29,002 nt of DNA from JBPCPM01 sp050999155 (GTDB taxonomy: Bacteria; Actinomycetota; Thermoleophilia; Solirubrobacterales; 70-9), in assembly GCA_050999155.1 (NCBI GenBank), contig JBPCPM010000051.1:1-29002 (forward strand). Direction: 5' to 3'. Shown here in pieces: positions 21,780 to 29,002 of this stretch. Position 1 is the stretch's first letter; the number at the start of each line of letters is the position of its first letter. The notes beneath the pieces were generated by a model. It saw nothing but the letters and a program-made list of their open reading frames with translations. It searched no databases and had not been told where the DNA came from. Made by a program: the position numbers and the translations under genes.

Positions 21780-24197
21780 TCACTTGCCGCGGTCAGCTAC
21801 CCGCTCGAGCCAGTCGATTGGGGTTCCGCAGAGCTCGTCGACGTCGTCGGGGTCGACCTCCCGGACGAAAGATCGGCTGTCGCGCTCGATGATCATCGGT
21901 CCCAGCACGCCGGGAAACGCGTCCCCGGGTGACAGATCGGGGTCAGCGCGGCGCAGGCGCAACACGGGGCGCCCCGCGGGGATCGTTGTAGCACCCGCCA
22001 GCTCCCACTGGCCGGGGCTGTTAAGGTCTGCCACCGTCCCGATCTCCTCCCCGTTGACGCTGGCCCGCACCGGCCGCCCGAAGCTTCCGCGGACCCAGAC
22101 GCGATACCGCCCGCCGCGAACCTCGTTCTCCTGCCCCTGGATGGTCACGGGACTGTCGGGCAGCAGGACGAGGGCCTCCGAGGGGCTGCGTCGCCATCGG
22201 ACCGGAGCCTGGACCGTCGTCTCGAGGGTGGCGAAGTCGGGTGGGATCGAGACAAGCAGCCGCTCGGAAGCCCGCGTGGCTCGGGCAAACCGTCGCAGCG
22301 GCCCGCAGTCCGGGGGCGTGGCCGCGTGGGTGACGTCACCCACCGGCAGGTGGGCGACGACGCGCGGCGCGTGTCCGCGCCGCCAGACTTCGTAGTAGTC
22401 GTTCTCGTAAACCAAGCGGAAGTTCGCGGGCGGGCGGCTCGCCGCAGGTGAGCGGCGAATGACGACTCCCCGGAACCGCTGCAGGTAGCGCAGCTTGAAC
22501 TCGTCGAGGTCGTAGTAGTAGCCGAACAGGGGTTCGTCGCGGCGCAGCTCGCTGGGGTTCGGCGAGAAATGCTCGTTGGCAACGTTCACCTTCCCCTCGC
22601 GGAGGAAGTACTTCGCGAACTCCTCCCATTCGTTGACCAGCCACTGGTCGCCGTCGAGCTGGTCGGCCACCTCCTCGAGGGCCAGCATCCGGTCGGTGGG
22701 CGCGACCCGAGCGCCGCGGTAGGCCAGCGCATCAGAGGCCACCAGGCTCAGCACCAGCCCCCCTAGCAGTGCGGCGGTCATCAGGGGAGGCGCGGGTCGC
22801 ACACGCACGAGCTGGGCTGCCCCCACCGCGGCCAGCAACACGACACCCGGGCTGGCGATCGCGAAGAGCTTGGCGTCGGCGTAGGGGGAAAGCAGCGGGG
22901 CGGCGAGCGCTACGACGAGCAGCGGCCCCAGCGCGAACAGGGCAGCCGCCGGGCGGCGCCGGACGAGCTCGGCAACCAGCCCCCCCGCCGCGAGCAGCAG
23001 CACGAGGCCCGTGGCCACCGCGTTGAGGGGCACCACGTCGGCGGCCAGGGCCCGCCGGTAGTCGTCGACAAGCCATATCCCCGACATGTGGCGTGGATCC
23101 AGAGGCGCCAGCAGGTTGCCGAGATCGCCGGTGGACAGGCCGCCGGAGACGCGGAAGTTCCGGTAGGCCTCCTGCGCGAAATCCGCCGTGCTGCTTGCAA
23201 AGGGAAGCGCGACCACGACGATCAACCCCGTCATCAGCGCGACGCTGCGGGCCAGCCGCTGCCGGGACGGCAACCTCCAGCTCCGGCCTCGGGTGATGGC
23301 GACAGCCAGTCCCACGGTGGCCAACGCACCCCCGAGGTAGCCGATGGCGGCCGCGCTGTAGACCGGAAGGGTCGGGGCGAGGCAGACGGCGAGGCAGACG
23401 GCGCCGCCCTTCCACCGGGCCCCGCGGGTGAGCAGCACTGCGGTCACCGCGGCCGCCGCGGCGAGAAACGCCACTACCGCGGTCTCCTTGACCGCCCCCT
23501 GGAGGCCGTACTGGTACAGCAGGTTCGCGCTCACAGCCAGTAGCGCGACGGCCGCAGCCGTCCGGACGCCGAAGCCGGCATAGCGAGCCAGGGAGGTCAA
23601 GGCCATGGCGGCGAGCGCCACCGACGCAGACATGTAGGGCTGAAACAGGGCCGCCAGTGGGGCTCCGGTGCCGAGCGGGAGCAGCGACAGCAGGCCGTGG
23701 GCGCCCAGGGGATAGCGGGAGCCAATGAGCTCGGTGACCGCCTGCTGGGTCGTCGTCTGCGGATCGACGGGAGCGCTGACCCCGTTCGCGGCGAGATGAT
23801 CGGCCAACAGCAGGTGGAAGGAGGTGTCGTTGACGAAGTTGTAGCCCGTCCACGTCCAGTGCCCGGTCAGCAGGACCGGGGCCATGTACAGCAGGTAGGC
23901 GCCCAAGCCGGCCAGCCCCGCCCATCCGGGATTCAGGCGTCGCAGCGTCCGGGTCACGACAAGCCCGCCTGCCGCCACCGCGAGGGCGAGGAGGGCAATG
24001 ATCGGCGCTGCCAGCCCGAGCTGGTAGGCGACGATCACCAGCGCGACCTGGGCACAAAATCCCACGGGCGCCAGGAGCGCCTCGGGCAGCGCGAAGCCTG
24101 TGACGCGCTCCACAAGCAGGCCCGTTCCCGCGGCCGTCACATAGAGCAACAGGGGCGCCCAGACCCAGGCGAGGGCAGTGTCGATCAAGAGGTTCAC
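21780..24197 (-). CDS. Large polytopic membrane protein, probable GT-C glycosyltransferase
   Basis: 805 residues from GTG 24197. About 11-13 hydrophobic helices fill residues 1-500. The first large outside loop contains NFVNDTSFHLLLADHLA near 120-136, with acidic residues where GT-C enzymes keep their catalytic Asp/Glu. The last 300 residues are soluble: a region with GYYYDLDEFKLRYLQRFRGV and YENDYYEVWRR, then a beta-rich part (RYRVWVRGSFGRPVRASVNG) resembling a carbohydrate-binding fold. GT-C enzymes use polyprenyl-phosphate sugars on the outer face; the DPM1-like GT2 at 18789 would supply them. No family name is certain. It is convergent with the small protein gene (66-bp gap) and diverges from the dehydrogenase. 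Confidence 0.7.
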   Translation of the reverse strand: MNLLIDTALAWVWAPLLLYVTAAGTGLLVERVTGFALPEALLAPVGFCAQVALVIVAYQLGLAAPIIALLALAVAAGGLVVTRTLRRLNPGWAGLAGLGAYLLYMAPVLLTGHWTWTGYNFVNDTSFHLLLADHLAANGVSAPVDPQTTTQQAVTELIGSRYPLGAHGLLSLLPLGTGAPLAALFQPYMSASVALAAMALTSLARYAGFGVRTAAAVALLAVSANLLYQYGLQGAVKETAVVAFLAAAAAVTAVLLTRGARWKGGAVCLAVCLAPTLPVYSAAAIGYLGGALATVGLAVAITRGRSWRLPSRQRLARSVALMTGLIVVVALPFASSTADFAQEAYRNFRVSGGLSTGDLGNLLAPLDPRHMSGIWLVDDYRRALAADVVPLNAVATGLVLLLAAGGLVAELVRRRPAAALFALGPLLVVALAAPLLSPYADAKLFAIASPGVVLLAAVGAAQLVRVRPAPPLMTAALLGGLVLSLVASDALAYRGARVAPTDRMLALEEVADQLDGDQWLVNEWEEFAKYFLREGKVNVANEHFSPNPSELRRDEPLFGYYYDLDEFKLRYLQRFRGVVIRRSPAASRPPANFRLVYENDYYEVWRRGHAPRVVAHLPVGDVTHAATPPDCGPLRRFARATRASERLLVSIPPDFATLETTVQAPVRWRRSPSEALVLLPDSPVTIQGQENEVRGGRYRVWVRGSFGRPVRASVNGEEIGTVADLNSPGQWELAGATTIPAGRPVLRLRRADPDLSPGDAFPGVLGPMIIERDSRSFVREVDPDDVDELCGTPIDWLERVADRGK

Positions 24198-24291
24198 GAG
24201 AAGACTTGGGGCGCCGCGGACCGAGGCGTCCCGATGGGCCGCCGAATCCGAGCCGCTGCGGGCGTCCGCGGCCGGAGAAAAGGCTACCGAG

Positions 24292-24301
24292 AGCGTACGC
24301 T
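24292..24301. promoter_or_regulatory. 10-bp perfect palindrome AGCGTACGCT in a divergent promoter gap
   Basis: It lies between the GT-C-like gene (start 24197, minus) and the dehydrogenase (start 24346, plus). With flanking CCGAG and CGG it gives a longer imperfect dyad. It could be an operator; no regulator is encoded in the window. Confidence 0.25.
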
Positions 24302-24330
24302 CGGGCCGGACCCCCGCTCAGACCGACCGG

Positions 24331-24336
24331 TACGCT
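24331..24336 (+). promoter_or_regulatory. Candidate -10 box (TACGCT) for the nucleotide-sugar dehydrogenase
   Basis: TACGCT is 9 nt before ATG 24346, with no SD between, again close to a leaderless arrangement. No clear -35. Confidence 0.3.
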
Positions 24337-24345
24337 GCGGCGAGC

Positions 24346-25659
24346 ATGGACTCCTCGGTCTCAGTCATCGGCCTCGGCCGGGTGGGGCTCCCGCTGGCGT
24401 TGGCCTTTGCCGACCGGGGGCTGCGCACCATCGGCGTCGAACGTGATCCCTCGCGCCTGGCCGCGGTGAGAAGCGGGGAGATGCCCTTCGAAGAGACCGG
24501 AGCGCAGAAGGCCCTCGATCGGGTGCGGGCGGCGGAGACCCTTGAGCTGACCGATTCGGTCGCGGACGCCGCCGGGGCCGAGAACATCGTCTTCACGCTC
24601 GGTACGCCCAGCCTCTCGCACATCGAGATCGACATGAGTCAGATCCGAGGAGCGCTGGACGAGCTGCTGCCGGTCCTGCGCCCCGGTCACACGATCATCC
24701 TGCGCTCGACCGTGGCTCCCGGCACCACCGAGTTCGTGGCCGGGTACATCGAGAAGAACAGCTCGATGAAGGTTGGCACGGACATCTTCGTGGCCCACGT
24801 CCCGGAGCGGATCGCGGCCAACCACTTCTTCGAGGAGATCGAGTCGCTTCCCACCGTCGTGGGCGGCGTGGGAGCCGAGTCCAGCGAACGGGCCGGAGAG
24901 CTGTTCTCGGTGTTCGGGACCGAGGTCCACACCACGACGCCGGTACAGGCCGAGCTCGCGAAGATCTGGACGAACATCTACCGCTACACCACATTTGCCC
25001 TGCCCAACCTGCTGATGATGGACTGTGAGCAATACGGAGCGAACGTCTTCGAGGTCATCGACCTGATCAACCGTGACTATCCGCGAGGGGGAATGGCGCA
25101 GCCCGGCCTGACGGCGGGTACCTGCCTGCGCAAGGACTTCGCGTTCTCGGAGGAGCGCTCCAACGCACCAGGGATGCTGCTGGCCGTCTCGCGGGTGAAC
25201 GAGAGCGTGCCCCACTTCCTCGTGCAAGGAATCAAGCGCCGCGTGGGCGACCTGCGAGACCGCAAGGTCGCTGTTCTCGGCCTTACCTTCAAACGCGAGT
25301 GCGACGATTTGCGCGACTCTCTGTCGGCCAAGCTCGTGCGACTCTTGGAGCGCGAGCTCGCGACCGTGGTCACCCACGATGCCGTGGCCGACGTTCCCGG
25401 CGCTGTGGAACTCGATGAGGCGCTGGTAGGCGCCGACGTGGTCGTCTGCGCGACGAACCACCGCGCCTACGAGAACCCCGAGACCTTGGCCCAGATCAGG
25501 GCGCAAGGGGGCGATGTCTGCCTGCTGGTCGACCCATGGAACGTGTTTGGCAGCGGTCAGCTGTTCGCCTTCGCCGACGAGCTGACGGCCCCGGCTCTCG
25601 CCTACCCCGCCCTGTCCCGGCCCGCAGGGGTTCCCGGGCCGCCGGAGCCATCGCTCTGA
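24346..25659 (+). CDS. UDP-glucose/UDP-ManNAc dehydrogenase family nucleotide-sugar 6-dehydrogenase
   Basis: 437 residues from ATG 24346, the point where the Rossmann domain begins (VSVIGLGRVGLPLALA, GLGRVG at 9-14). STVAPGTT at 121-128, the conserved Lys and Asn in ELAKIWTN (K206, N210) and the catalytic Cys260 in AGTCLRKDF give the family signature; the usual form is GGPCLPKD, so the Pro residues are replaced here. VAVLGLTFKRECDDLRDS marks the C-terminal NDP-binding domain. It oxidises C6 of an NDP-sugar to the uronic acid in two NAD-dependent steps. Glucose or ManNAc cannot be decided. A reading from 24178 is rejected as it overlaps the divergent GT-C gene. Its stop shares one base with the epimerase ATG. 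Confidence 0.9.
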   Translation: MDSSVSVIGLGRVGLPLALAFADRGLRTIGVERDPSRLAAVRSGEMPFEETGAQKALDRVRAAETLELTDSVADAAGAENIVFTLGTPSLSHIEIDMSQIRGALDELLPVLRPGHTIILRSTVAPGTTEFVAGYIEKNSSMKVGTDIFVAHVPERIAANHFFEEIESLPTVVGGVGAESSERAGELFSVFGTEVHTTTPVQAELAKIWTNIYRYTTFALPNLLMMDCEQYGANVFEVIDLINRDYPRGGMAQPGLTAGTCLRKDFAFSEERSNAPGMLLAVSRVNESVPHFLVQGIKRRVGDLRDRKVAVLGLTFKRECDDLRDSLSAKLVRLLERELATVVTHDAVADVPGAVELDEALVGADVVVCATNHRAYENPETLAQIRAQGGDVCLLVDPWNVFGSGQLFAFADELTAPALAYPALSRPAGVPGPPEPSL

Positions 25660-26648
25660 TGTCGCGCGTCCTTGTCACCGGAGGCGTGGGGCTGATCGGC
25701 ACGGCCGTAGTCCGCCGGTTGTTCGCCGAGGCCGGGGTGGACGTCCGCGTCGCCGACCAACGACCCGCGCCTGCCTGGATACGCGACGGGGCCGAGGTGT
25801 TTACCGGTGACCTACGCGATTTCGAGCAGACCCGCGAAGCGATCCGGGGTTGTTCTCATGTGATCCACCTCGCCGCCATCGTCGGCGGGATCGGCAACTT
25901 CCACAAGCTTCCGCACACCCTGCTCGAGGTAAACAACGGCCTCTACAACGCGGTGTTCCGGGCCGCGATCGACGAGGGAGTCGAGCGCTTCACCTACTGC
26001 TCGTCGAGCATGGTCTTCGAGCGCGCAGAGGTCTTCCCGACGCCCGAGGACTACCTGCCAAACTGCCCTCCGCCCCAGTCGGCTTACGGGTTCTCGAAGC
26101 TGGCCGGCGAGGTTTATTGCCGGGCAGCAGCCGACGAGCATGAGCTGCCCTACACGATCGTGCGGCCCTTCAACGCCTACGGGCCCGGGGAGGTGCCCGA
26201 CGCCGAGCCGGGGATCGCCCACGCCGTCCCTGACCTCATCGCCAAGGTGCTCTCGGGGCAGCGGCCGTTGCAGATCTTCGGATCGGGCGATCAGACCCGC
26301 ACCCTCACCCACTCCGACGACATCGCCGACGGGATCGTTACGGCCACCTTTCACCCCGCGGGCCTGAACGAGGACTTCAACATCTCTGCCCGCGGGGAAC
26401 AGACCGTGGCCGAGATCGCGCGGATGATCTGGACCGCCTGTGGCAACTCACCGGAAAGCTTCGAGCTCGAGCACGTGGGGACATTCGAGGTCGACGTCCA
26501 GCGACGGTGGCCGGACACGTCGAAGGCGGAGCGCCTGCTCGATTGGGTTGCCAAGATCGAACCCGAGCAGGGGATCGCCGAGACCGTCGACTGGTTCCGG
26601 CAGAGGGACACGGACTTCTCGACTTCTGCCGGCGGAGCGGGGTCCTAG
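25659..26648 (+). CDS. NAD-dependent NDP-sugar epimerase/dehydratase (extended SDR)
   Basis: 329 residues from ATG 25659. TGGVGLIG at 7-14 is the NAD-binding glycine motif, VIHLAAIVGGIGNFHK at 68-83 the strand 4 region, SSSMVF at 115-120 carries the catalytic Ser/Thr position, and Tyr143 and Lys147 in SAYGFSKLAGE are the active pair. IVRPFNAYGPGE and IFGSGDQTRTLTHSDDIADG are typical of GalE, UDP-glucuronate epimerase and GDP-mannose 3,5-epimerase relatives. Which sugar it changes is not readable, but one-base coupling (TGATG) to the dehydrogenase suggests it works on the uronic acid product. ATG 25659 is the only start that keeps the glycine motif at the N-terminus. Confidence 0.9.
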   Translation: MSRVLVTGGVGLIGTAVVRRLFAEAGVDVRVADQRPAPAWIRDGAEVFTGDLRDFEQTREAIRGCSHVIHLAAIVGGIGNFHKLPHTLLEVNNGLYNAVFRAAIDEGVERFTYCSSSMVFERAEVFPTPEDYLPNCPPPQSAYGFSKLAGEVYCRAAADEHELPYTIVRPFNAYGPGEVPDAEPGIAHAVPDLIAKVLSGQRPLQIFGSGDQTRTLTHSDDIADGIVTATFHPAGLNEDFNISARGEQTVAEIARMIWTACGNSPESFELEHVGTFEVDVQRRWPDTSKAERLLDWVAKIEPEQGIAETVDWFRQRDTDFSTSAGGAGS

Positions 26649-26700
26649 GCCCGTGACTGCGGACCGTGGGCGCGCGCGCGTTCGCGGCCGCCCCTCGGAT

Positions 26701-27747
26701 ATGCCAACGAATCACGCTCAGGCATCGAACTCCTGGTGGTCCAGGCGAGGCGGACGACGCAAGCCTGGCCCGCTACGTATCGGTTTGGCCGGGTTCAATA
26801 CACGTAGCGGTCTGGGCCAGATGAACGACGCGATTGCGGCCCATCTCCCGATTGACTCGTGGCTCATCACGCCGCACGATCGGTTGTCTACCTTGGACGC
26901 GCCCACAACGACTTCGAGCACCGTCATGAGGAGGCCGCGCGACGTCAGGGCGTTTGTACGATCGGTCGACGTGGTCCTATTCTGCCAAATGCCCATCCCC
27001 AGCTGCCTGATCGAACTGTGCGCAGATCGCGGGGTGCCGACAGTTTGCATCCCCATGCATGAGTGGCTGCCCACGAGCGGCTGGCCGAGTCAGGTCAGTT
27101 TGTTCATGTGCCCAACGTCTTACTCTTACAGGCGCTTGTCGGAAGACCTGCCGTGTATGTATGCGCCATGGCCGATCGACACCAAACGGTTTCCTTTTCG
27201 AAAGCGGACTATCTGTGAGCGGTTCGTCTACCTGGAGGGACATGGAGGGTGGAAGGCACGCAAGGGTGGGGATGTCATGCGTAAGTTGGTTGAAATCAAA
27301 CCAACATTACCGCTACTTGTATACACCCAGAAACGTCTTCGCAAATGGGAGGGTTTCGACGGCATCCGCACAGAAGTTGCTGACAGTAAAGAACTCTACT
27401 CAGAGGGCGACGTCCTGATCGTCCCGCATCGAGTCGATGGGATCGGCCTGGGGGTTCTGGAGGGTCTGGCGAGTGGGATGCCAGTCGTCACAACAGAAGG
27501 ATCTATGTGGCAAGAGTATCCAGCTATACGCAGGATAGAGGCGACGCGTAGCGAACGGGTACTGGGTCGTTCAGTAGACTGGTATGAGCCTGATCCGGCT
27601 CACCTGGCTGCTATCTGCGAGCAGCTGATCGGCCTTGAGATAGAGACGGAGAGCACCGCGGCCAGGGCGTGGGCCGAGGATCGCGACTGGGACCGGTTGG
27701 GCCCCGTGCTGTTGAGCGGTATACAGTCGGTATGCGCCTCGGCGTGA
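26701..27747 (+). CDS. GT-B glycosyltransferase, GT4-like, of foreign base composition
   Basis: 348 residues from ATG 26701; GTG 26653, 5 bp after the epimerase stop, is an in-frame alternative. LRIGLAGFNTRSGLGQMNDAI opens the acceptor domain, FVYLEGHGGWKARKGGDVMRKL is the start of the donor domain, and PHRVDGIGLGVLEGLASGM at 242-260 followed by PVVTTEGS is a GT4-type donor site, with Asp instead of the first Glu of E-x7-E. From about 26760 to 27640 the DNA is clearly less GC-rich than its neighbours, with codons ending in A or T (AAA, ATA, TTA, TCT) that are rare elsewhere in the window. That suggests recent arrival. A decayed oxygenase fragment follows its stop directly. Confidence 0.82.
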   Translation: MPTNHAQASNSWWSRRGGRRKPGPLRIGLAGFNTRSGLGQMNDAIAAHLPIDSWLITPHDRLSTLDAPTTTSSTVMRRPRDVRAFVRSVDVVLFCQMPIPSCLIELCADRGVPTVCIPMHEWLPTSGWPSQVSLFMCPTSYSYRRLSEDLPCMYAPWPIDTKRFPFRKRTICERFVYLEGHGGWKARKGGDVMRKLVEIKPTLPLLVYTQKRLRKWEGFDGIRTEVADSKELYSEGDVLIVPHRVDGIGLGVLEGLASGMPVVTTEGSMWQEYPAIRRIEATRSERVLGRSVDWYEPDPAHLAAICEQLIGLEIETESTAARAWAEDRDWDRLGPVLLSGIQSVCASA

Positions 27748-27751
27748 GGCC

Positions 27752-27890
27752 AGTCGCGGCCCTCGGTGAAATCGGTTCGGCAGCTGATAGGGAGCGTGAG
27801 GTGTAGGTGTCGTCGGCCTGACCTCGATCGAGGATTCGGGTGCGGCGCACGCCCGGAGGCACCGTGGTCGAACGAACCGGAATCTCCGCC
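27752..27890 (-). pseudogene. Internally deleted, frameshifted copy of the downstream oxygenase gene
   Basis: 27802-27887 matches 28341-28426 inside the intact oxygenase at about 85% of bases, with two single-base indels (STTVPPGVR and DDTY remain readable on the minus strand). Two shorter pieces follow in the same order: a match to 28172-28188 (HARYQL codons) and a match of about 27 bp to 27981-28007 (CRTDFTER codons). Two segments of roughly 150-165 bp are missing between them. No start or full domain remains, so this is a relic, not a gene. Confidence 0.85.
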
Positions 27891-27894
27891 CGGT

Positions 27895-28878
27895 TCAAGC
27901 GACGCGGTGGCGTTTGTCGAGTAGCAGTCGCCGCAGCTGCGAGTCCGACGGGGCGGAAGGGTAGGCGTGGGGCTTGCGGCGGCGCTCGGTGAAATCGGTG
28001 CGGCAGGGCGTCATGTACGAGCACATAAGTTGGTAGCGCGTCGTGTGGGCATCGCGGCTGCCGTAGTGCATGCACCGGTTTGAGTCGATGTAGAGGATCG
28101 AGCCCTTCGGATACGTGAAGGGTCGGGCCTCGCGCTCGTTGACGACGCTGTACACCGCCTCGTCGCTTAGCTGATATCGAGCGTGACGCTTGCGATAGCC
28201 GAGTTCGTGCGCGACCTTCGCTGACGTCGAGGCGGAAAGAAAAGTGAACGGGCCGCTGTCGGGCGTGGCGTCGCGCACCAACAGGATCACATAGACCGCT
28301 CGCGTGTCGTGGATGTCGAGGTGATACAGCTGGCTCGACTTGTAGGTGTCGTCGACCTGACCGTCGATCGAGGATTCGGTCAGGCGCACCCCCGGGGGCA
28401 CCGTGGTCGAGAGGACCGGGATCTGGTCCATGTATGCCGCCACGGTCGAAAGCACGTCGGAGGAAAGGGCGAAGTCAAGGAAGGATGGGTATATCGGTAG
28501 ATCCTCAGGGCGCATGAGGTCACGGATGAACGCCCGCTTGTCCATTCCCTGCTTGGTCATTCCGCGCTCGGCGATGAGGTGTTCCGCTTCGGCCAGGACC
28601 CGATCGAGATGTGGGTTCGCGCACGAGGTGTCGATCGCCCACCCGTCGCGCATCACGGTGTCGGTGGCCGGAGCGTCGTGCTCGGCGATCAGGTCCGGGA
28701 ACTGCTTCCGGTAGAGGCGCCGCCGGTACAAGGATGTCCGGCCGTCACGCAGCAGGTTGTAGGTCTTCGCCGCCCGCCTGAGATTGTTGATACCGAACCA
28801 CTCCATGTCCTCCGGCTCCACGGAGGATCTGGGTCGGTCGGTTGCGCGCCTGAACCGATCGATGAGCTCGGGTGTCAT
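27895..28878 (-). CDS. Phytanoyl-CoA dioxygenase-like Fe(II)/2-oxoglutarate oxygenase
   Basis: 327 residues from ATG 28878. Candidate iron ligands are His186 and Asp188 in QLYHLDIHD, and His271 in CMHYGSRD; the nearby Arg (275 or 281) could bind 2-oxoglutarate. SGPFTFLSASTSAKVAHELG and PKGSILYIDSNRCMHYG fit the double-stranded beta-helix of the PhyH family. Such enzymes hydroxylate or oxidise small molecules and sometimes lipids or sugars; the substrate here is unknown. A TAGGAT box lies exactly 7 nt before ATG 28878 and there is no SD, suggesting a leaderless message. Readings from 28956 would overlap an upstream gene end and are not needed. A decayed partial copy lies just downstream. Confidence 0.75.
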   Translation of the reverse strand: MTPELIDRFRRATDRPRSSVEPEDMEWFGINNLRRAAKTYNLLRDGRTSLYRRRLYRKQFPDLIAEHDAPATDTVMRDGWAIDTSCANPHLDRVLAEAEHLIAERGMTKQGMDKRAFIRDLMRPEDLPIYPSFLDFALSSDVLSTVAAYMDQIPVLSTTVPPGVRLTESSIDGQVDDTYKSSQLYHLDIHDTRAVYVILLVRDATPDSGPFTFLSASTSAKVAHELGYRKRHARYQLSDEAVYSVVNEREARPFTYPKGSILYIDSNRCMHYGSRDAHTTRYQLMCSYMTPCRTDFTERRRKPHAYPSAPSDSQLRRLLLDKRHRVA

Positions 28879-28885
28879 CACGCCG

Positions 28886-28891
28886 ATCCTA
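28886..28891 (-). promoter_or_regulatory. Candidate -10 box (TAGGAT) for the oxygenase
   Basis: TAGGAT on the minus strand, 7 nt before ATG 28878, the same spacing as three other promoters in the window. It overlaps the TAG stop of the possible upstream gene. Confidence 0.45.
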
Positions 28892-29002
28892 GCCAGACCC
28901 GGCCAGCGTGCCAAGAGCGTCAACGATTCGGTCGGTGAGCTCGCGGGTGCCGACAATCCGGTCGCCCGGCCCGGCCACGTCTGGAGTGCGCCAGCGCTGG
29001 CG
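28889..29002 (-). CDS. Possible 3' end of a gene entering from beyond the window
   Basis: Reading from 29002 on the minus strand gives 37 open codons ending GTRELTDRIVDALGTLAGSG and a TAG at 28889. Most third positions are G or C, and the sequence looks like an ordinary protein C-terminus. It is too short to identify, and an open stretch of this size can occur by chance in GC-rich DNA. Confidence 0.35.
   Translation of the reverse strand, partial: RQRWRTPDVAGPGDRIVGTRELTDRIVDALGTLAGSG

Noticed and set aside
22732..24057. Minus-strand open frame of 441 codons inside the GT-C-like gene
   Set aside because: Another frame of the same strand, Arg/Gly/Pro-rich with no hydrophobic pattern, while the main frame has clear membrane helices.

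Overview
This is a GC-rich, very tightly packed bacterial window. The codon use, the GTG and TTG starts, the many starts without a Shine-Dalgarno (SD) sequence but with a TANNNT box close upstream, and the adjacent polyprenyl-phosphate glycosyltransferase and DUF2304 genes all suggest an Actinomycetota-type genome. I cannot place it more precisely from sequence alone. No rRNA, tRNA, IS element, phage gene or CRISPR array was seen. Almost every gene is a glycosyltransferase, sugar-modifying enzyme, nucleotide-sugar enzyme or exporter, so this is a cell-surface glycan locus, probably for a sulfated and methylated polymer or glycolipid.

Layout. 1-2451 (minus): a three-gene run of GT2 glycosyltransferase, SAM methyltransferase and a D-2-hydroxyacid dehydrogenase cut by the window edge. 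2518-4174: two PAPS-type sulfotransferases facing tail to tail with overlapping 3' ends. 4316-6432: two paralogous GT2-like transferases with DEFWWP motifs, also tail to tail. 6503-7754: a small two-helix membrane protein and a second methyltransferase. 7703-15802: four large paralogous GT-B-like proteins in two subfamilies (A: 7703-9127 and 10939-12387; B: 9263-10768 and 14255-15802), with an MsbA-like ABC exporter between B2 and A2 in one 4-bp-overlap operon. 15885-18557: a GT2, an unassigned possible GT-B protein and a third methyltransferase. 18789-21713: a DPM1-like GT2, DUF2304, a GT4, a decayed copy of the DUF2304 3' end and a small membrane-anchored protein. 21780-24197: a large GT-C-like membrane protein. 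24346-27747: nucleotide-sugar dehydrogenase, NDP-sugar epimerase and a GT-B of visibly different base composition. 27752-28878: a decayed fragment and an intact copy of a phytanoyl-CoA-dioxygenase-like gene. A gene end may enter at 29002.

Working model (inference). The dehydrogenase and epimerase supply an activated uronic or related sugar. The GT2, GT4, GT-B and polyprenyl-phosphate transferases build a lipid-linked glycan, the ABC protein moves it across the membrane, the GT-C protein adds sugars outside, and the sulfotransferases and methyltransferases decorate it. The least explained parts are the duplicated A/B protein family wrapped around the exporter, the two gene fragments left by local duplication, and a repeated TANNNT-7 nt-start arrangement that suggests leaderless transcripts.
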